Below, in pieces: positions 37,601 to 45,418 of a stretch of DNA of 64,000 bases. The stretch lies in contig JBCBPW010000022.1 of assembly GCA_039820545.1 (NCBI GenBank), positions 1 through 64,000 of the forward strand, given 5' to 3'. The first letter of the stretch is position 1, and each line of letters starts with the position of its first letter. The notes below the pieces were generated by a model, which saw only the letters and a list, made by a program, of their open reading frames with translations, had not been told where the DNA came from and ran no database searches. A program made the position numbers and the translations under genes. The DNA comes from JALEFZ01 sp039820545 (lineage in GTDB: Bacteria; Bacteroidota; Bacteroidia; J057).

Positions 37601-37643
37601 TGCAGAGCAGAAAGAGGGTACAAATGGAAAATAAATACTTCAT
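34629..37643 (-). CDS. Seven-PKD-repeat surface protein, T9SS cargo
   Basis: The start is placed at 37643 (MKYLFSICTLFLLCTFSMVQ is the signal peptide); the frame from 37673 adds ten unlikely residues. 1004 residues: a carboxypeptidase-regulatory-like domain (about 20-100), then seven PKD domains to about 640, each with a W-(D/N/L)-FGDG core and H-x-Y. Each repeat has Cys at fixed places: one at the start, one in the VCLT strand, and a C...D..C pair near the end (as in NCADSICQ). A second carboxypeptidase-regulatory-like domain (about 780-850, TNENGEYSIGNLAYGQYKV) follows. The end (LYPNPAKDQVTVQMDIP ... KFHIIR) is a type A T9SS signal. Probably an extracellular binding or adhesion protein with disulfide-stiffened repeats. 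Confidence 0.9.
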   Translation of the reverse strand: MKYLFSICTLFLLCTFSMVQAQITVLGVVLDSSNGLPLPNFTVRIDQTPNIFSGTATTDATGAFQYTIPQNIAPDLTIAWEDCSNPGDSLFANYGYFFAGDTLSTVIICDSVINANFPNCTADFFYTQSFGTTLTFFEQAAGNNLVYSWDFGDGTTGTGSFSHHTYASGGTYTVCLSIADSLGNCADSICQQVVVTFPSGQTCNADFLIGPVYDDTVSFQNLSNPGPTGSLTYQWLFGDGASSTVQDPTHVYPGPGSYNACLIIDNDSSGCTDTLCQTVVIPNGCSITFSSSGGIDSVAFFASIPSSGNSSEFYLWDFGDGTVDSTNNDYVSHTYTNTGDYLVCLTYINLANGCFTSYCDSVTITQVSGCSFDFAPNQLDTFTYEFLPAISGASSNVTYFWDFGDSNTSTQISPIHTYASTGFYNVCLTLTDTVNPGGCSGVYCYPITVSVPSCPTAAFDFLIDPFALDSVFFFEQALGSNLVYQWDLGDGTTSNQPNLVHIYNITGPIDVCLTVTDTILNCTDSICETITILPNNACSPNFVYNDLGNSTYDFFAIGSGNASTQYDWEFGDGTTASGPFVQKTYTNPGTYLACLTVTDSLGNCSQQSCQTIVVNTTPTCSALFHLSQGAGLNQIIFTAQYVDTNALYTWNFGDGTVLNTNSPSITHTYSSAGFYTACLGVNTGSCSDSSCVVFNTTPGPNNFGVIGQVFANGQIVDDYTAWLIVYDSVAGTLTAVDTFQSDPTLGGLFIFGAPNGDYRVKVAPNPSDPNYSNFLPTYYGDDAFWFNATVVNQSSFPFLIINLEPGNNSGGPGFVGGLVSQGANKNGPGDPMMNTSILVMDMNDQMVAAGMTNENGEYSIGNLAYGQYKVQVEMWGRNSEHYVVDITANNETFNQLDFEVTDTDVLKVGSLASSNDPLTSLSFNLYPNPAKDQVTVQMDIPQTNEYTLRIRNMMGQSVWIAKGMEQAGLMKKEISLQDLPSGVYHIDIIAGEERIAAQKFHIIR

Positions 37644-37910
37644 TGTTTGTTGTGAATTATATGTCTTGGACAAGCATGGCTTGTATTGCTTTACATTCAG
37701 AAACAGAAAAAATCAAAGTTCAAATCAGGTGCTAGCATTGATTTTCCCTAAGACGGCGCGCTTTTTCAAAAAGGTTGGGGAGTGAGGGGGATTTTTTTAA
37801 AAAAATAAGTAAGAGGACAGATCTTTAGACGTGAGACATGAGACTCAAAGCGCTAAGAATAAGACTCTTACACCTTACTTTTGCCTCGATTTTTTATGTA
37901 TAAGTACTTT

Positions 37911-37942
37911 AGCACCAACGGGACGTTGGCGCTGGCAGGAAG
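37911..37942. repeat. REP-like element, copy B
   Basis: AGCACCAACGGGACGTTGGC then GCTGGCAGGAAG forms a hairpin AGC-x-CCAACG/CGTTGG-x-GCT with a GGA loop. Nearly identical to copy A at 31545. Confidence 0.75.
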
Positions 37943-37957
37943 GTTCAAAGCTCGTTT

Positions 37958-37976
37958 ACTGTCCTGAAGGGACAGT
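37958..37976. repeat. Perfect short hairpin between REP-like copies
   Basis: ACTGTCC-tgaag-GGACAGT, a 7-bp stem, lies between copies B and C and is followed by the 16-nt repeat AGCATGTGGAGTTTAG (37984-37999). Confidence 0.65.
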
Positions 37977-38014
37977 GCATTATAGCATGTGGAGTTTAGT
38001 CCCATGCCTAAAAT

Positions 38015-38046
38015 AGCACCAACGGGACCTTGGTGCTGGCAGGAAG
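38015..38046. repeat. REP-like element, copy C
   Basis: AGCACCAACGGGACCTTGG then TGCTGGCAGGAAG. Compared with copy B the stem changes keep pairing (AGCACCAA with TTGGTGCT), a compensatory pattern that suggests the hairpin matters. Confidence 0.72.
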
Positions 38047-38102
38047 TATGATTTTCCCCATGTTTCGATTTCACTTTTATGGAAAATTGACAATTGACAG
38101 CA

Positions 38103-39284
38103 TCAAATTCGAATACCTAAGGTTAAGAAGTGGTCTCCTCTTCGGATATTTTTCATCCCCCATTCTCTTTGAAAATAAATATATTGACTCCTGAATAAAT
38201 AAGCATACCGAACTTGAATACGATCTGTTCCCCATTCTGCCCCAAGTGAGAATTGTCTTACTCCTCCCTGGTAGCGTGTTCGGGAGTTTAACCCTGAATG
38301 AAGCGCAAAGTAAAACCCAGAAGGAAGCTTACGGAAGATGCTTACACCTCCGTTCCAACCAAACTCTCTCAACTCAAACCTCCACCCCAAAGGGTTGTCT
38401 GCTAGAGAAGTAAATACCGCAAGATAGGGATCTACATCTTGGTCGGCATTTGCAGAAGGAACCATCAGTTTACTTGTCTGTAGCGCCATCATGATTCCCC
38501 AACTTGCCGTTGAGGCAGCATCTTCAAACGCTATCGTCACTTGACCTCCTAATCTTCCTGTCGCAGGAATGTACCTACTTTCGCTGAAGCCCAGTCCCTC
38601 TCGATCAAAATTCATTTTGGGTCCCACGTGTGTCAAGCTCAACCCTGCCCCAAACTGTGCAGTGATCCTCTCTTTTATCTGCACTTGATCCTGATAGTGT
38701 AGACCCAAGTCACCCGAAAAGGAATAAAACCGGAACTCCTCAAAAGTTGTGTTATTAAATACAACCTGACTAAAAAAATTGATACCAGCTCCTACAGTAA
38801 ACTTAGGGGAAAGGGAGAATCCTCCACTGAGGCGAAGATTGTGCCCAAGCATGCCACCAACTCTTTGGATAAAAAATGACGAGGGATTCAGGTTCGATCG
38901 TGGAGGTCTGAAGGAAAAGTGAAAGCTAGAACCAGAAATACTCATTCCGCCTCTTTTCCAAGTGCGCGCAGCATGAAACTCTCCCAAGAATATAGGATCT
39001 CTATCTACGAGTTCTCTCAGCCAAGTAGCACCCGATGCCTGGATGTTCCAACCTTCTTGTCCATTTCCTAAAAGTGCGGGATTCTGCGCAAAATGGGTGA
39101 GCCCAAGTGCGGGCGAATAGGTCACACCTACTCCTCCCCTAGCAATCAGACTTGCTTCGCTGAACAAAGAAAGATGCTCTGCCGTCGTAAGAATCGGATT
39201 TGGATTGATCACAATGCCAATTTGGCCATAGGCATGCACCGAGAGGCAGATGCACAAAAGCGTTAAGCAAACGTATTTTTTCAT
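38103..39284 (-). CDS. PorV-family outer-membrane protein
   Basis: 393 residues with a signal peptide (MKKYVCLTLLCICLSVHAYG). The N-terminus ARGGVGVTYSPALGLTHFAQ and NPALL, the middle NFDREGLGFSESRYIPATGR, the segment LQTSKLMVPSA and the final GDHFLTLGIRI strand match the PorV/LptO pattern (FadL-like barrel). PorV shuttles T9SS cargo and helps remove or modify the C-terminal signal. The sequence is diverged at several positions, so it may be a paralogue rather than the main PorV; the usual partner PorU is not adjacent. It lies just upstream of a T9SS cargo gene on the same strand. Confidence 0.75.
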   Translation of the reverse strand: MKKYVCLTLLCICLSVHAYGQIGIVINPNPILTTAEHLSLFSEASLIARGGVGVTYSPALGLTHFAQNPALLGNGQEGWNIQASGATWLRELVDRDPIFLGEFHAARTWKRGGMSISGSSFHFSFRPPRSNLNPSSFFIQRVGGMLGHNLRLSGGFSLSPKFTVGAGINFFSQVVFNNTTFEEFRFYSFSGDLGLHYQDQVQIKERITAQFGAGLSLTHVGPKMNFDREGLGFSESRYIPATGRLGGQVTIAFEDAASTASWGIMMALQTSKLMVPSANADQDVDPYLAVFTSLADNPLGWRFELREFGWNGGVSIFRKLPSGFYFALHSGLNSRTRYQGGVRQFSLGAEWGTDRIQVRYAYLFRSQYIYFQREWGMKNIRRGDHFLTLGIRI

Positions 39285-39470
39285 GTTTTCAGGTTGTCAA
39301 TTAGACGAGTAAGTAGAAATCCTTATGCTATATCAATCTATCGCTGGCTTTTCACAATCTCTCATATAAACATACAGACTTTGATCCTACAAAAACAGAC
39401 CATTTCTTGTCTCTTTACCTATCTTTATGTTAAGCCGCCTTCCTGCTAGGCATCATCCCAGAGAGATCGC

Positions 39471-41660
39471 TTAAGCCAATTGCTTTTCTGCATACTTCTG
39501 GTGGGCCAGTACCAGTTTGATGTCAGCGTATGAAAAACGATCGTTTAACGCTGCTTTGATCTCCGATAGGAGTTCGTATTCCTGATCGGCTAGTAGTTGC
39601 TGTAGTTCCGCTAGTTTATCCTGTCCCATCAGTTTCTCGATGGGTATACGACCATCCTCCACACACTTGGCCAGATGAGATTGAATGGTAGAGATTTTGA
39701 TTTCTCTCGCCTCTGCTATCTCTTCTAGGCTCATGCCCTTTTCATACATCTCGAAAGTGACATCAGTTGTAGGACGCCTCTTGGGTTTGCGCTTCTCGGT
39801 CTTGAGACGATGCTGGTTTTCCCACTCACTTAGCATATGTTTCTCAGGCACCTTACCAGCCGCCATCCATTTGACCAGTGTGCAAAAACGGACGAGTTGA
39901 CGAAGATGGAAGATATATTCTCCTTCCACCACCTCTAGCTCCTCGATATATCCTTTGACTTTCTCCTTGGTGAGGATCGAAGTGATGTGTGCTTGAATCA
40001 AACGAATCTCAGGCAGCATGATCCCCTCAAAATAGGTATGGGCCTTCTCACATCGCTCACTTAGCTTGGTCCAATCGGTCTCCCCAGCTAGTAGATTCTG
40101 CACCTGCTGCGTAAACTTTTTCCCGACGGCCAACAAGGGTTCCAGTGCCTGGACTCTCTCCTTGGTCCACTCTCGAAAAGGCTGCTTGATGGCTTTACTT
40201 TCCTTGGCATGGAATGAGGCCAAATGTAGAGCAAGCGCGTCGTACACCCCTCCCAAGTCAAAAGCTACTTTGGCAAAAGTAAGTACAAATCCCTTTTTAT
40301 CTTCTCTTAGCCGCTGCTGCAACTGATCTTTGTCTTCAAAGTAGTCCATAAATGCCAAGAGCGTAGCATCAGGTTCAGGCGGATGGGTAGGGATCGGCGA
40401 GGAAAGCTTGAGACCTTCCAAGCCTGTCAAGCGAGAAAGGGCCACGTACAATTGGCCAGGGGCAAAGGAATCCGAGACATCCAAAATCGCTTTTTCAAAG
40501 GTCAATCCCTGACTCTTGTGGACAGTCACAGCCCAAGCAAGCTTGAGTGGATACTGTAAGAAGCTCCCCAAATTCTGTTCTTCGATCTCTTGTGTATCCT
40601 CATTCAAAGCGTACTTCACATGCTCCCACTCATGCGGCGCCACCCAGACTCTGTCCCCATCCCCGAAGGTCACCCAGATATTTTCTCCCTGAATTTTGCT
40701 GACCTTCCCAATTTTCCCATTGAAAAAACGGCCTTCATTGCCTGTATCATTCTTAATAAACATGACTTGCGCCCCTACTTTTAACTCCAACTCGAATAAG
40801 TTGGGGTACTGATGTTCGGGAAATGTACCTATGATTTCTGCTGTGAACGTGTGCTTTTCTGCATTGAGTCGATTCAATTCACGCTGGTTGATCTGATCTG
40901 CCTTGTAGTTGTGAGTCGTCAGATGTATGTAACCCTCTTGTTGAGGATCTGCTTCATGATGGGTATTGAGAAAGGCGATGTCTTCATGGGTTTGCTGGTT
41001 ATAGCGCAGTCGATTGAGGATGTCGATGAAGCGATTGTCACGCTGACGGTAGATTTTCTGTAGCTCGACCGAAAGCGGGCCTTGATGCTGGAAAGCTTTT
41101 GCTTCGAAGAAATACGGGCTCTTATAATAAGGTCTGAGGTAACGCCATTCTTCCTCTTTCACCACGGGTGGTAGTTGCATCAGATCTCCGATCAGCAGGA
41201 GTTGGACCCCGCCGAAGGGAATGTTGCGTTTGCGGATGGTTCGTAGCCGCAGGTCGATGCAGTCCAGCAGATCTGCTCGTAGCATACTGACTTCGTCGAT
41301 GATGAGCAGTTCCATCTGTCGAAGCATGCGCAGTTTGTCATTGTTGAACCGGTGAGAAGCGAGTAGACTCCTGGGGGTATTGATTTTGGCCTTGGGCTGT
41401 GAATCGAAGGGAATGTTCTCTGGGACGAAAGCACCAAAGGGAAGGTGAAGCAGCGAATGGAGCGTGACACCTCCTGCATGGATGGCCGCTACGCCCGTCG
41501 GTGCAGCGACGACAGTTTGCTTATATGTATGGGAGACAATGTGGCGAAGAAAAGTAGTTTTCCCTGTACCTGCCTTGCCTGTGAGGAAAACATGTCGATG
41601 GGTCGTGTTGACGTAATCGGCAGCCAGGGCAGCCATTTCATGGAGTTGGATTGCTTTCAT
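39471..41660 (-). CDS. Pif1-like helicase with C-terminal HTH domain
   Basis: 729 residues. Walker A GKAGTGKTT is at 27-35, followed by VVAAPTGVAAIHAGGVTLHS and Walker B LLIIDEVSMLRADLLD. The C-terminal helicase motif is YPLKLAWAVTVHKSQGLTFE and VALSRLTGLEGL, the usual Pif1/RecD-like superfamily 1B pattern. Residues about 620-670 form an HTH_40-like domain (FEMYEKGMSLEEIAEAREI), also seen at the end of RecQ helicases. It is probably a 5'-3' DNA helicase in replication or repair. The middle 450-600 region is helical and unassigned. Confidence 0.87.
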   Translation of the reverse strand: MKAIQLHEMAALAADYVNTTHRHVFLTGKAGTGKTTFLRHIVSHTYKQTVVAAPTGVAAIHAGGVTLHSLLHLPFGAFVPENIPFDSQPKAKINTPRSLLASHRFNNDKLRMLRQMELLIIDEVSMLRADLLDCIDLRLRTIRKRNIPFGGVQLLLIGDLMQLPPVVKEEEWRYLRPYYKSPYFFEAKAFQHQGPLSVELQKIYRQRDNRFIDILNRLRYNQQTHEDIAFLNTHHEADPQQEGYIHLTTHNYKADQINQRELNRLNAEKHTFTAEIIGTFPEHQYPNLFELELKVGAQVMFIKNDTGNEGRFFNGKIGKVSKIQGENIWVTFGDGDRVWVAPHEWEHVKYALNEDTQEIEEQNLGSFLQYPLKLAWAVTVHKSQGLTFEKAILDVSDSFAPGQLYVALSRLTGLEGLKLSSPIPTHPPEPDATLLAFMDYFEDKDQLQQRLREDKKGFVLTFAKVAFDLGGVYDALALHLASFHAKESKAIKQPFREWTKERVQALEPLLAVGKKFTQQVQNLLAGETDWTKLSERCEKAHTYFEGIMLPEIRLIQAHITSILTKEKVKGYIEELEVVEGEYIFHLRQLVRFCTLVKWMAAGKVPEKHMLSEWENQHRLKTEKRKPKRRPTTDVTFEMYEKGMSLEEIAEAREIKISTIQSHLAKCVEDGRIPIEKLMGQDKLAELQQLLADQEYELLSEIKAALNDRFSYADIKLVLAHQKYAEKQLA

Positions 41661-42285
41661 GATTTCAAATAAGATGATAGAGGAAAAACATAATTTCCCT
41701 CAGTTGAAAGATGAAAAATTGACGAAATGGCTCTGATAAACAGTTAATCTAGGCAATTTTACGAAAAAAATAGAAGCATTTTGAGAAATAATCTGATACG
41801 AAGGCAGGTAGATGAAGGGAATCCATAGGATAGATTTAACCCCCTCTTTATTAGCATATTATCTCTGTAGCTTCATCATTTTCTTACTTACATTACTCAA
41901 CCTATGCATCTCATTTCTTGTCTTTGAACACGAGAGAATAACTGGATAAAAATGTCCATTCCTTTGCTGAAACTCATTTAAGATATTGACTTTCATCATT
42001 GTATAGTAAAAAGTGCAACTTTATTACGAAAAGAAGCATCTTTTTCGAAAAAATCCTGTTTCTTACATGCGCACATTTTGACTGAGATAGGAACTCGCTT
42101 GCAAAACTATTCGAAGGTTATCTAGTTAGACAGTCCTATCTATCGAATTTATTTCTATTTGTGGAGATGAATAGGAAACTTTTCGTTAATATTGAACTTT
42201 CCATATAAAAGGGTCTGATGATATGGGATGACGCTTTGATCTTTCATGAGACCCAAATCCTTACCTTTACCTTAGAGAGAAAACT
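41661..42285. other. Intergenic region between the helicase and desaturase genes
   Basis: About 625 bp between divergent genes, strongly AT-rich. It contains overlapping palindromes at 42027-42052 (CGAAAAGA-agca-TCTTTTTCG and TTTTTCGAAAAA), which could be a regulator site for the desaturase gene, as membrane-lipid genes are often controlled. No gene seen. Confidence 0.5.
42027..42052. promoter_or_regulatory. Nested palindromes upstream of the desaturase gene
   Basis: CGAAAAGA and TCTTTTTCG form an imperfect stem with a 4-nt loop; TTTTTCGAAAAA (42041-42052) overlaps it as a perfect palindrome. They lie about 235 bp before the desaturase start. A regulatory role is inference. Confidence 0.35.
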
Positions 42286-43407
42286 ATGGTTCGCTACAAA
42301 TTTTCAAGAACACAGAATAAGGAGTTTGCCACGGTGCTGAGACAGCGGGTAAACACTTATTTTCAAGATCAGGAAATCAGTCAAAAGGGGAATACGCTCA
42401 TGGCTGTCAAAACACTTACAGCTTACCTTTTAACATTTGGCCCTTTCATTTTGGCCCTCGCAATGGGAATCGATAGCTTCCCCGTTTTATTGGTCCTTTT
42501 CATGATTTCAGGATTTGGAAAAGGCTTCATCGGAACATCGGTCATGCACGATGCGCTTCATGGCTCCTATTCCAACAATAAGATTATCAGCACGTTGATC
42601 AATATTTCACCCTTATCTATCGGTGTATATCCTAAAAACTGGAAGATTCAGCACAATGTCCTTCACCACATGTACACGAATATTGAGCATGCAGATGAGG
42701 ACATCAGCCCTCCAGGTATCCTTCGTTTCAGCCCCTTCCAGGATCACAAGCCTTTCCATAAGTTCCAGCACATCTATGTGATGTTCTTCTACAGCATTTT
42801 CACGATGTTTTGGATTGTCCTAAAGGACTACCTGCGCATTGTCAAGTACAAAAATGACGGTGTCATTAAGAAGGAAGAGCTTCCCATGCATTTGGTACAG
42901 ATCACGCTTCTCAAGATTGCTTACCTACTCGTGTTCATTGGTTTGCCCATCATGATCCTACCGATTCCTGTATGGCAGGTATTGGTCTTGTTCGTAGCCA
43001 TGCACTTGGTCACAGGTACATTCTTGAGCCTGATCTTCCAGCTCGCGCACGTGATGCCTACTTCAGAATACATTGAGCAAGAAGACTTGCACATCGACGA
43101 GAACTGGTTCGTACACCAGCTTCAGACCACGTCTAACTTTGGTATGGACGACAAGGTCCTTTCTTGGTTTGCGGGTGGATTGAACTATCAGGTAGAGCAC
43201 CACTTGTTCCCTCACATTTGTCACATGCACTACCCAGCGATCTCCAAGATCGTACAGCAAACGACCCAAGAATTTGGCATTCCTTACTATGCAGAGAAGT
43301 CTGTATGGTCTGCGATCGGCTCACACTTCCGCATGCTCAAGATGCTGGGCAATAATGAGTTCTTCGCTACGCAGCAAATTCCTCAGCAGGAAGTTGTCGC
43401 TGCTTAA
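42286..43407 (+). CDS. Fatty-acid desaturase (acyl-CoA / lipid type)
   Basis: 373 residues with four or more membrane helices. The three histidine boxes that bind the di-iron centre are present: HDALH at 88-92, HNVLHH at 123-128 and QVEHH at 302-306. The Gln in the third box marks the linoleoyl/front-end branch of membrane desaturases. No fused cytochrome b5 domain is present. It should introduce a double bond into long acyl chains, adjusting membrane fluidity. Position specificity is not readable. It ends in a strong terminator, so it is a single-gene unit. Confidence 0.92.
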   Translation: MVRYKFSRTQNKEFATVLRQRVNTYFQDQEISQKGNTLMAVKTLTAYLLTFGPFILALAMGIDSFPVLLVLFMISGFGKGFIGTSVMHDALHGSYSNNKIISTLINISPLSIGVYPKNWKIQHNVLHHMYTNIEHADEDISPPGILRFSPFQDHKPFHKFQHIYVMFFYSIFTMFWIVLKDYLRIVKYKNDGVIKKEELPMHLVQITLLKIAYLLVFIGLPIMILPIPVWQVLVLFVAMHLVTGTFLSLIFQLAHVMPTSEYIEQEDLHIDENWFVHQLQTTSNFGMDDKVLSWFAGGLNYQVEHHLFPHICHMHYPAISKIVQQTTQEFGIPYYAEKSVWSAIGSHFRMLKMLGNNEFFATQQIPQQEVVAA

Positions 43408-43430
43408 GGGAATCTCTTAACAATATATTT

Positions 43431-43464
43431 GCCTGCTTGGTCTGATGGCTAAGCAGGCATTTTT
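43431..43464 (+). terminator. Intrinsic terminator of the desaturase gene
   Basis: GCCTGCTT at 43431-43438 pairs with AAGCAGGC at 43451-43458, followed by ATTTTT. Confidence 0.85.
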
Positions 43465-43601
43465 ATGTTTACTCCTATGAAAAAGCTCTTTTTAGATGAT
43501 ATTCGAACAGTGGATATGGTCTACGCTGCCGAGAAGGTAGAATGAGGAGACCCCTGCACAGATAGGCAAGGGTCGATTATTTTACACAATATCTTCATTC
43601 G

Positions 43602-45272
43602 TTATTCAGGCCTACTAGTTCCTAAATCTCCAACTTTTGCTTTTCTAAACCAGCTCCAGATTCCCCAATCCTTCCATCGATCTCTCGTCGGAGTTGGTGG
43701 TTTATCTTCCGCAGCTTTTATGTCTGGAGAAGGCTCCGCCTGTTTCCTCTGATTACTACTCTCAGTCTTGGGCTTTTTTTCCTGCTCCATGGACTCCTCT
43801 TCAGAAAAGGTCATCGAATCTCCCTTGACAGTAGAAATTGAATCTTCGGACATCGCTTCCGCTACTATCTTGATCGCAATACCTGTAGGCTTGAGAGTAA
43901 CAGGTTCACTATGGACAACAAGTTTATCTGGATCTTTTTTGAACCTCACCCGAAAGATAACTTTCATACTATCTTTCACTTTGTGATCTAAGTAAAATCT
44001 CATGACCTCTTCGCTTTCCCACCTATACTTCTTATCCTTAAAAAGGGCCGTGTCACTGAGCGTTTGAATAAACCGATATCTAGCATCTAGCAAATCTATC
44101 TCAACCTCATCTTGATCTGAGATCTCTACAGGGGATTCTTGCCCTTGTGTCCATTTTACCCTTCCCCAACTTAATTTGATGATGTTGAGAGAGCCTCCCG
44201 TCCGAGATACATAGCCTGCATTCTTTATCTGAAAAGGAGCTGAGATAAAACATGTTCTAGTAATCTTCACATTTGTATCCTTGACACTCTGAATAATGAA
44301 AGTTGCGGGCTCCCCTTCATACTCTTCAATCAAGTTCTTCTTGAGCTTGGGTACCCACCAATATCCCTTTCTGCTCGAAGAAACAGTGTCAATTAATACC
44401 ACCTCGGAGATCAATCGTTTCTTCACTTTCCTTAGAGAAATCATCTTGATCACTAAATCTTCCGAATAATTATACGTCCACTCGATTTTATGTGGCTTAA
44501 AAGGATTGAAAACATGATGATCAGCAGGATTCATGACAGTAAGCGTGCGCGGTTCAGGTGAAAATGTTACTTCCTTGAGCGGAGGTAATTTCCATCTCTC
44601 TTTATTTCTCACGCGATCAATGGTGAAGTACTCTCGTTGTTTATAATTAGAGGTCTGGATATATATCACACTCTCAATCGTATCAACAGGATCATCACGG
44701 CGATGCCCAGTTCCTCTGTGAATGAGCTGCTTGCAGGATACAAAACCGATCAAATGCTCCTTGGTATAACACAGATAGAGAATCTCGGGATCATGAAATG
44801 TGACACTGTCTATTACCTCTGCCTCGAGTAGGGTCCGATACTTTGTCATGAAATGCTTGAGCGGAAGAGAAACAGGAGCTGGCGGAGGAAGCGGACGCGA
44901 AGAACGATAAACTAAAACAATCGGAATACGAAGATTATCTTCTAAATAGACCTGTCCATCCTTGCTAGAGGCATGAAATGGCGGATTGTCAATATGCTTG
45001 TCTCTTTGAAGGTAATTGGGTGCTCTCTTATCCCGCTCCTCATTGTAGGAGAGAATCGTTGTTTGGTCAAAATAACCCTTGAAGTCTCTAAATACAGCGA
45101 GTATGTTCTCGTGAATTAATGCAGAGTCTCTGACTGGGATCACGCGGAAATTGGAGGAATCTGGCGAGAGATTTTTTTTTGCCATTTGCCTCCTATTGTC
45201 TTGTGGTGAAGTCTGGGAGAATCCCGCGATTGTCCAAAGGAATATGAGTAAAATGAAGGATATGTTTTTCAC
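43602..45272 (-). CDS. Large secreted protein of unknown function
   Basis: 556 residues. A signal peptide (MKNISFILLIFLWTIAGFS, cleaved about residue 19) is followed by a soluble, charged, beta-rich protein with Lys/Arg-rich stretches. The tail at about 480-545 is low-complexity and acidic, with Ser/Glu/Lys (MTFSEEESMEQEKKPKTESS) and Pro-rich ends. No lipobox, transmembrane segment or T9SS signal is visible, so it is probably periplasmic. I do not recognise a domain. It sits downstream of the caspase-fold gene on the same strand, with a strong hairpin in the gap, so the two may share a transcript. Confidence 0.75.
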   Translation of the reverse strand: MKNISFILLIFLWTIAGFSQTSPQDNRRQMAKKNLSPDSSNFRVIPVRDSALIHENILAVFRDFKGYFDQTTILSYNEERDKRAPNYLQRDKHIDNPPFHASSKDGQVYLEDNLRIPIVLVYRSSRPLPPPAPVSLPLKHFMTKYRTLLEAEVIDSVTFHDPEILYLCYTKEHLIGFVSCKQLIHRGTGHRRDDPVDTIESVIYIQTSNYKQREYFTIDRVRNKERWKLPPLKEVTFSPEPRTLTVMNPADHHVFNPFKPHKIEWTYNYSEDLVIKMISLRKVKKRLISEVVLIDTVSSSRKGYWWVPKLKKNLIEEYEGEPATFIIQSVKDTNVKITRTCFISAPFQIKNAGYVSRTGGSLNIIKLSWGRVKWTQGQESPVEISDQDEVEIDLLDARYRFIQTLSDTALFKDKKYRWESEEVMRFYLDHKVKDSMKVIFRVRFKKDPDKLVVHSEPVTLKPTGIAIKIVAEAMSEDSISTVKGDSMTFSEEESMEQEKKPKTESSNQRKQAEPSPDIKAAEDKPPTPTRDRWKDWGIWSWFRKAKVGDLGTSRPE

Positions 45273-45332
45273 GATTTGAGAATTGGTTCAGAGTAGATTA
45301 GTCATCAGATAAGCGTAAATAGGCAAGGATTC

Positions 45333-45384
45333 CCTCTCAAGGTGATACACATCTATTCAAAGACTTGTATCATACCTTGAGAGG
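45333..45384 (-). repeat. Strong 17-bp hairpin between two island genes
   Basis: CCTCTCAAGGT pairs perfectly with ACCTTGAGAGG, and GATACA with TGTATC inside it, leaving a 2-nt bulge. It lies after the stop of the caspase-fold gene. No U run follows on the minus strand, so it may set RNA stability or partial termination rather than a full stop. Confidence 0.7.
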
Positions 45385-45418
45385 TATCGAGGGCATCTGA
45401 GTTTATATCTTTCAAATA

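Larger units (their letters stand above)
37644..38102. other. Intergenic region with REP-like elements
   Basis: About 460 bp upstream of the PKD gene and downstream of the PorV-like gene. No credible gene. Two copies of a REP-like hairpin flank another hairpin (37958-37976) and the 16-nt repeat shared with 24605. Confidence 0.6.
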
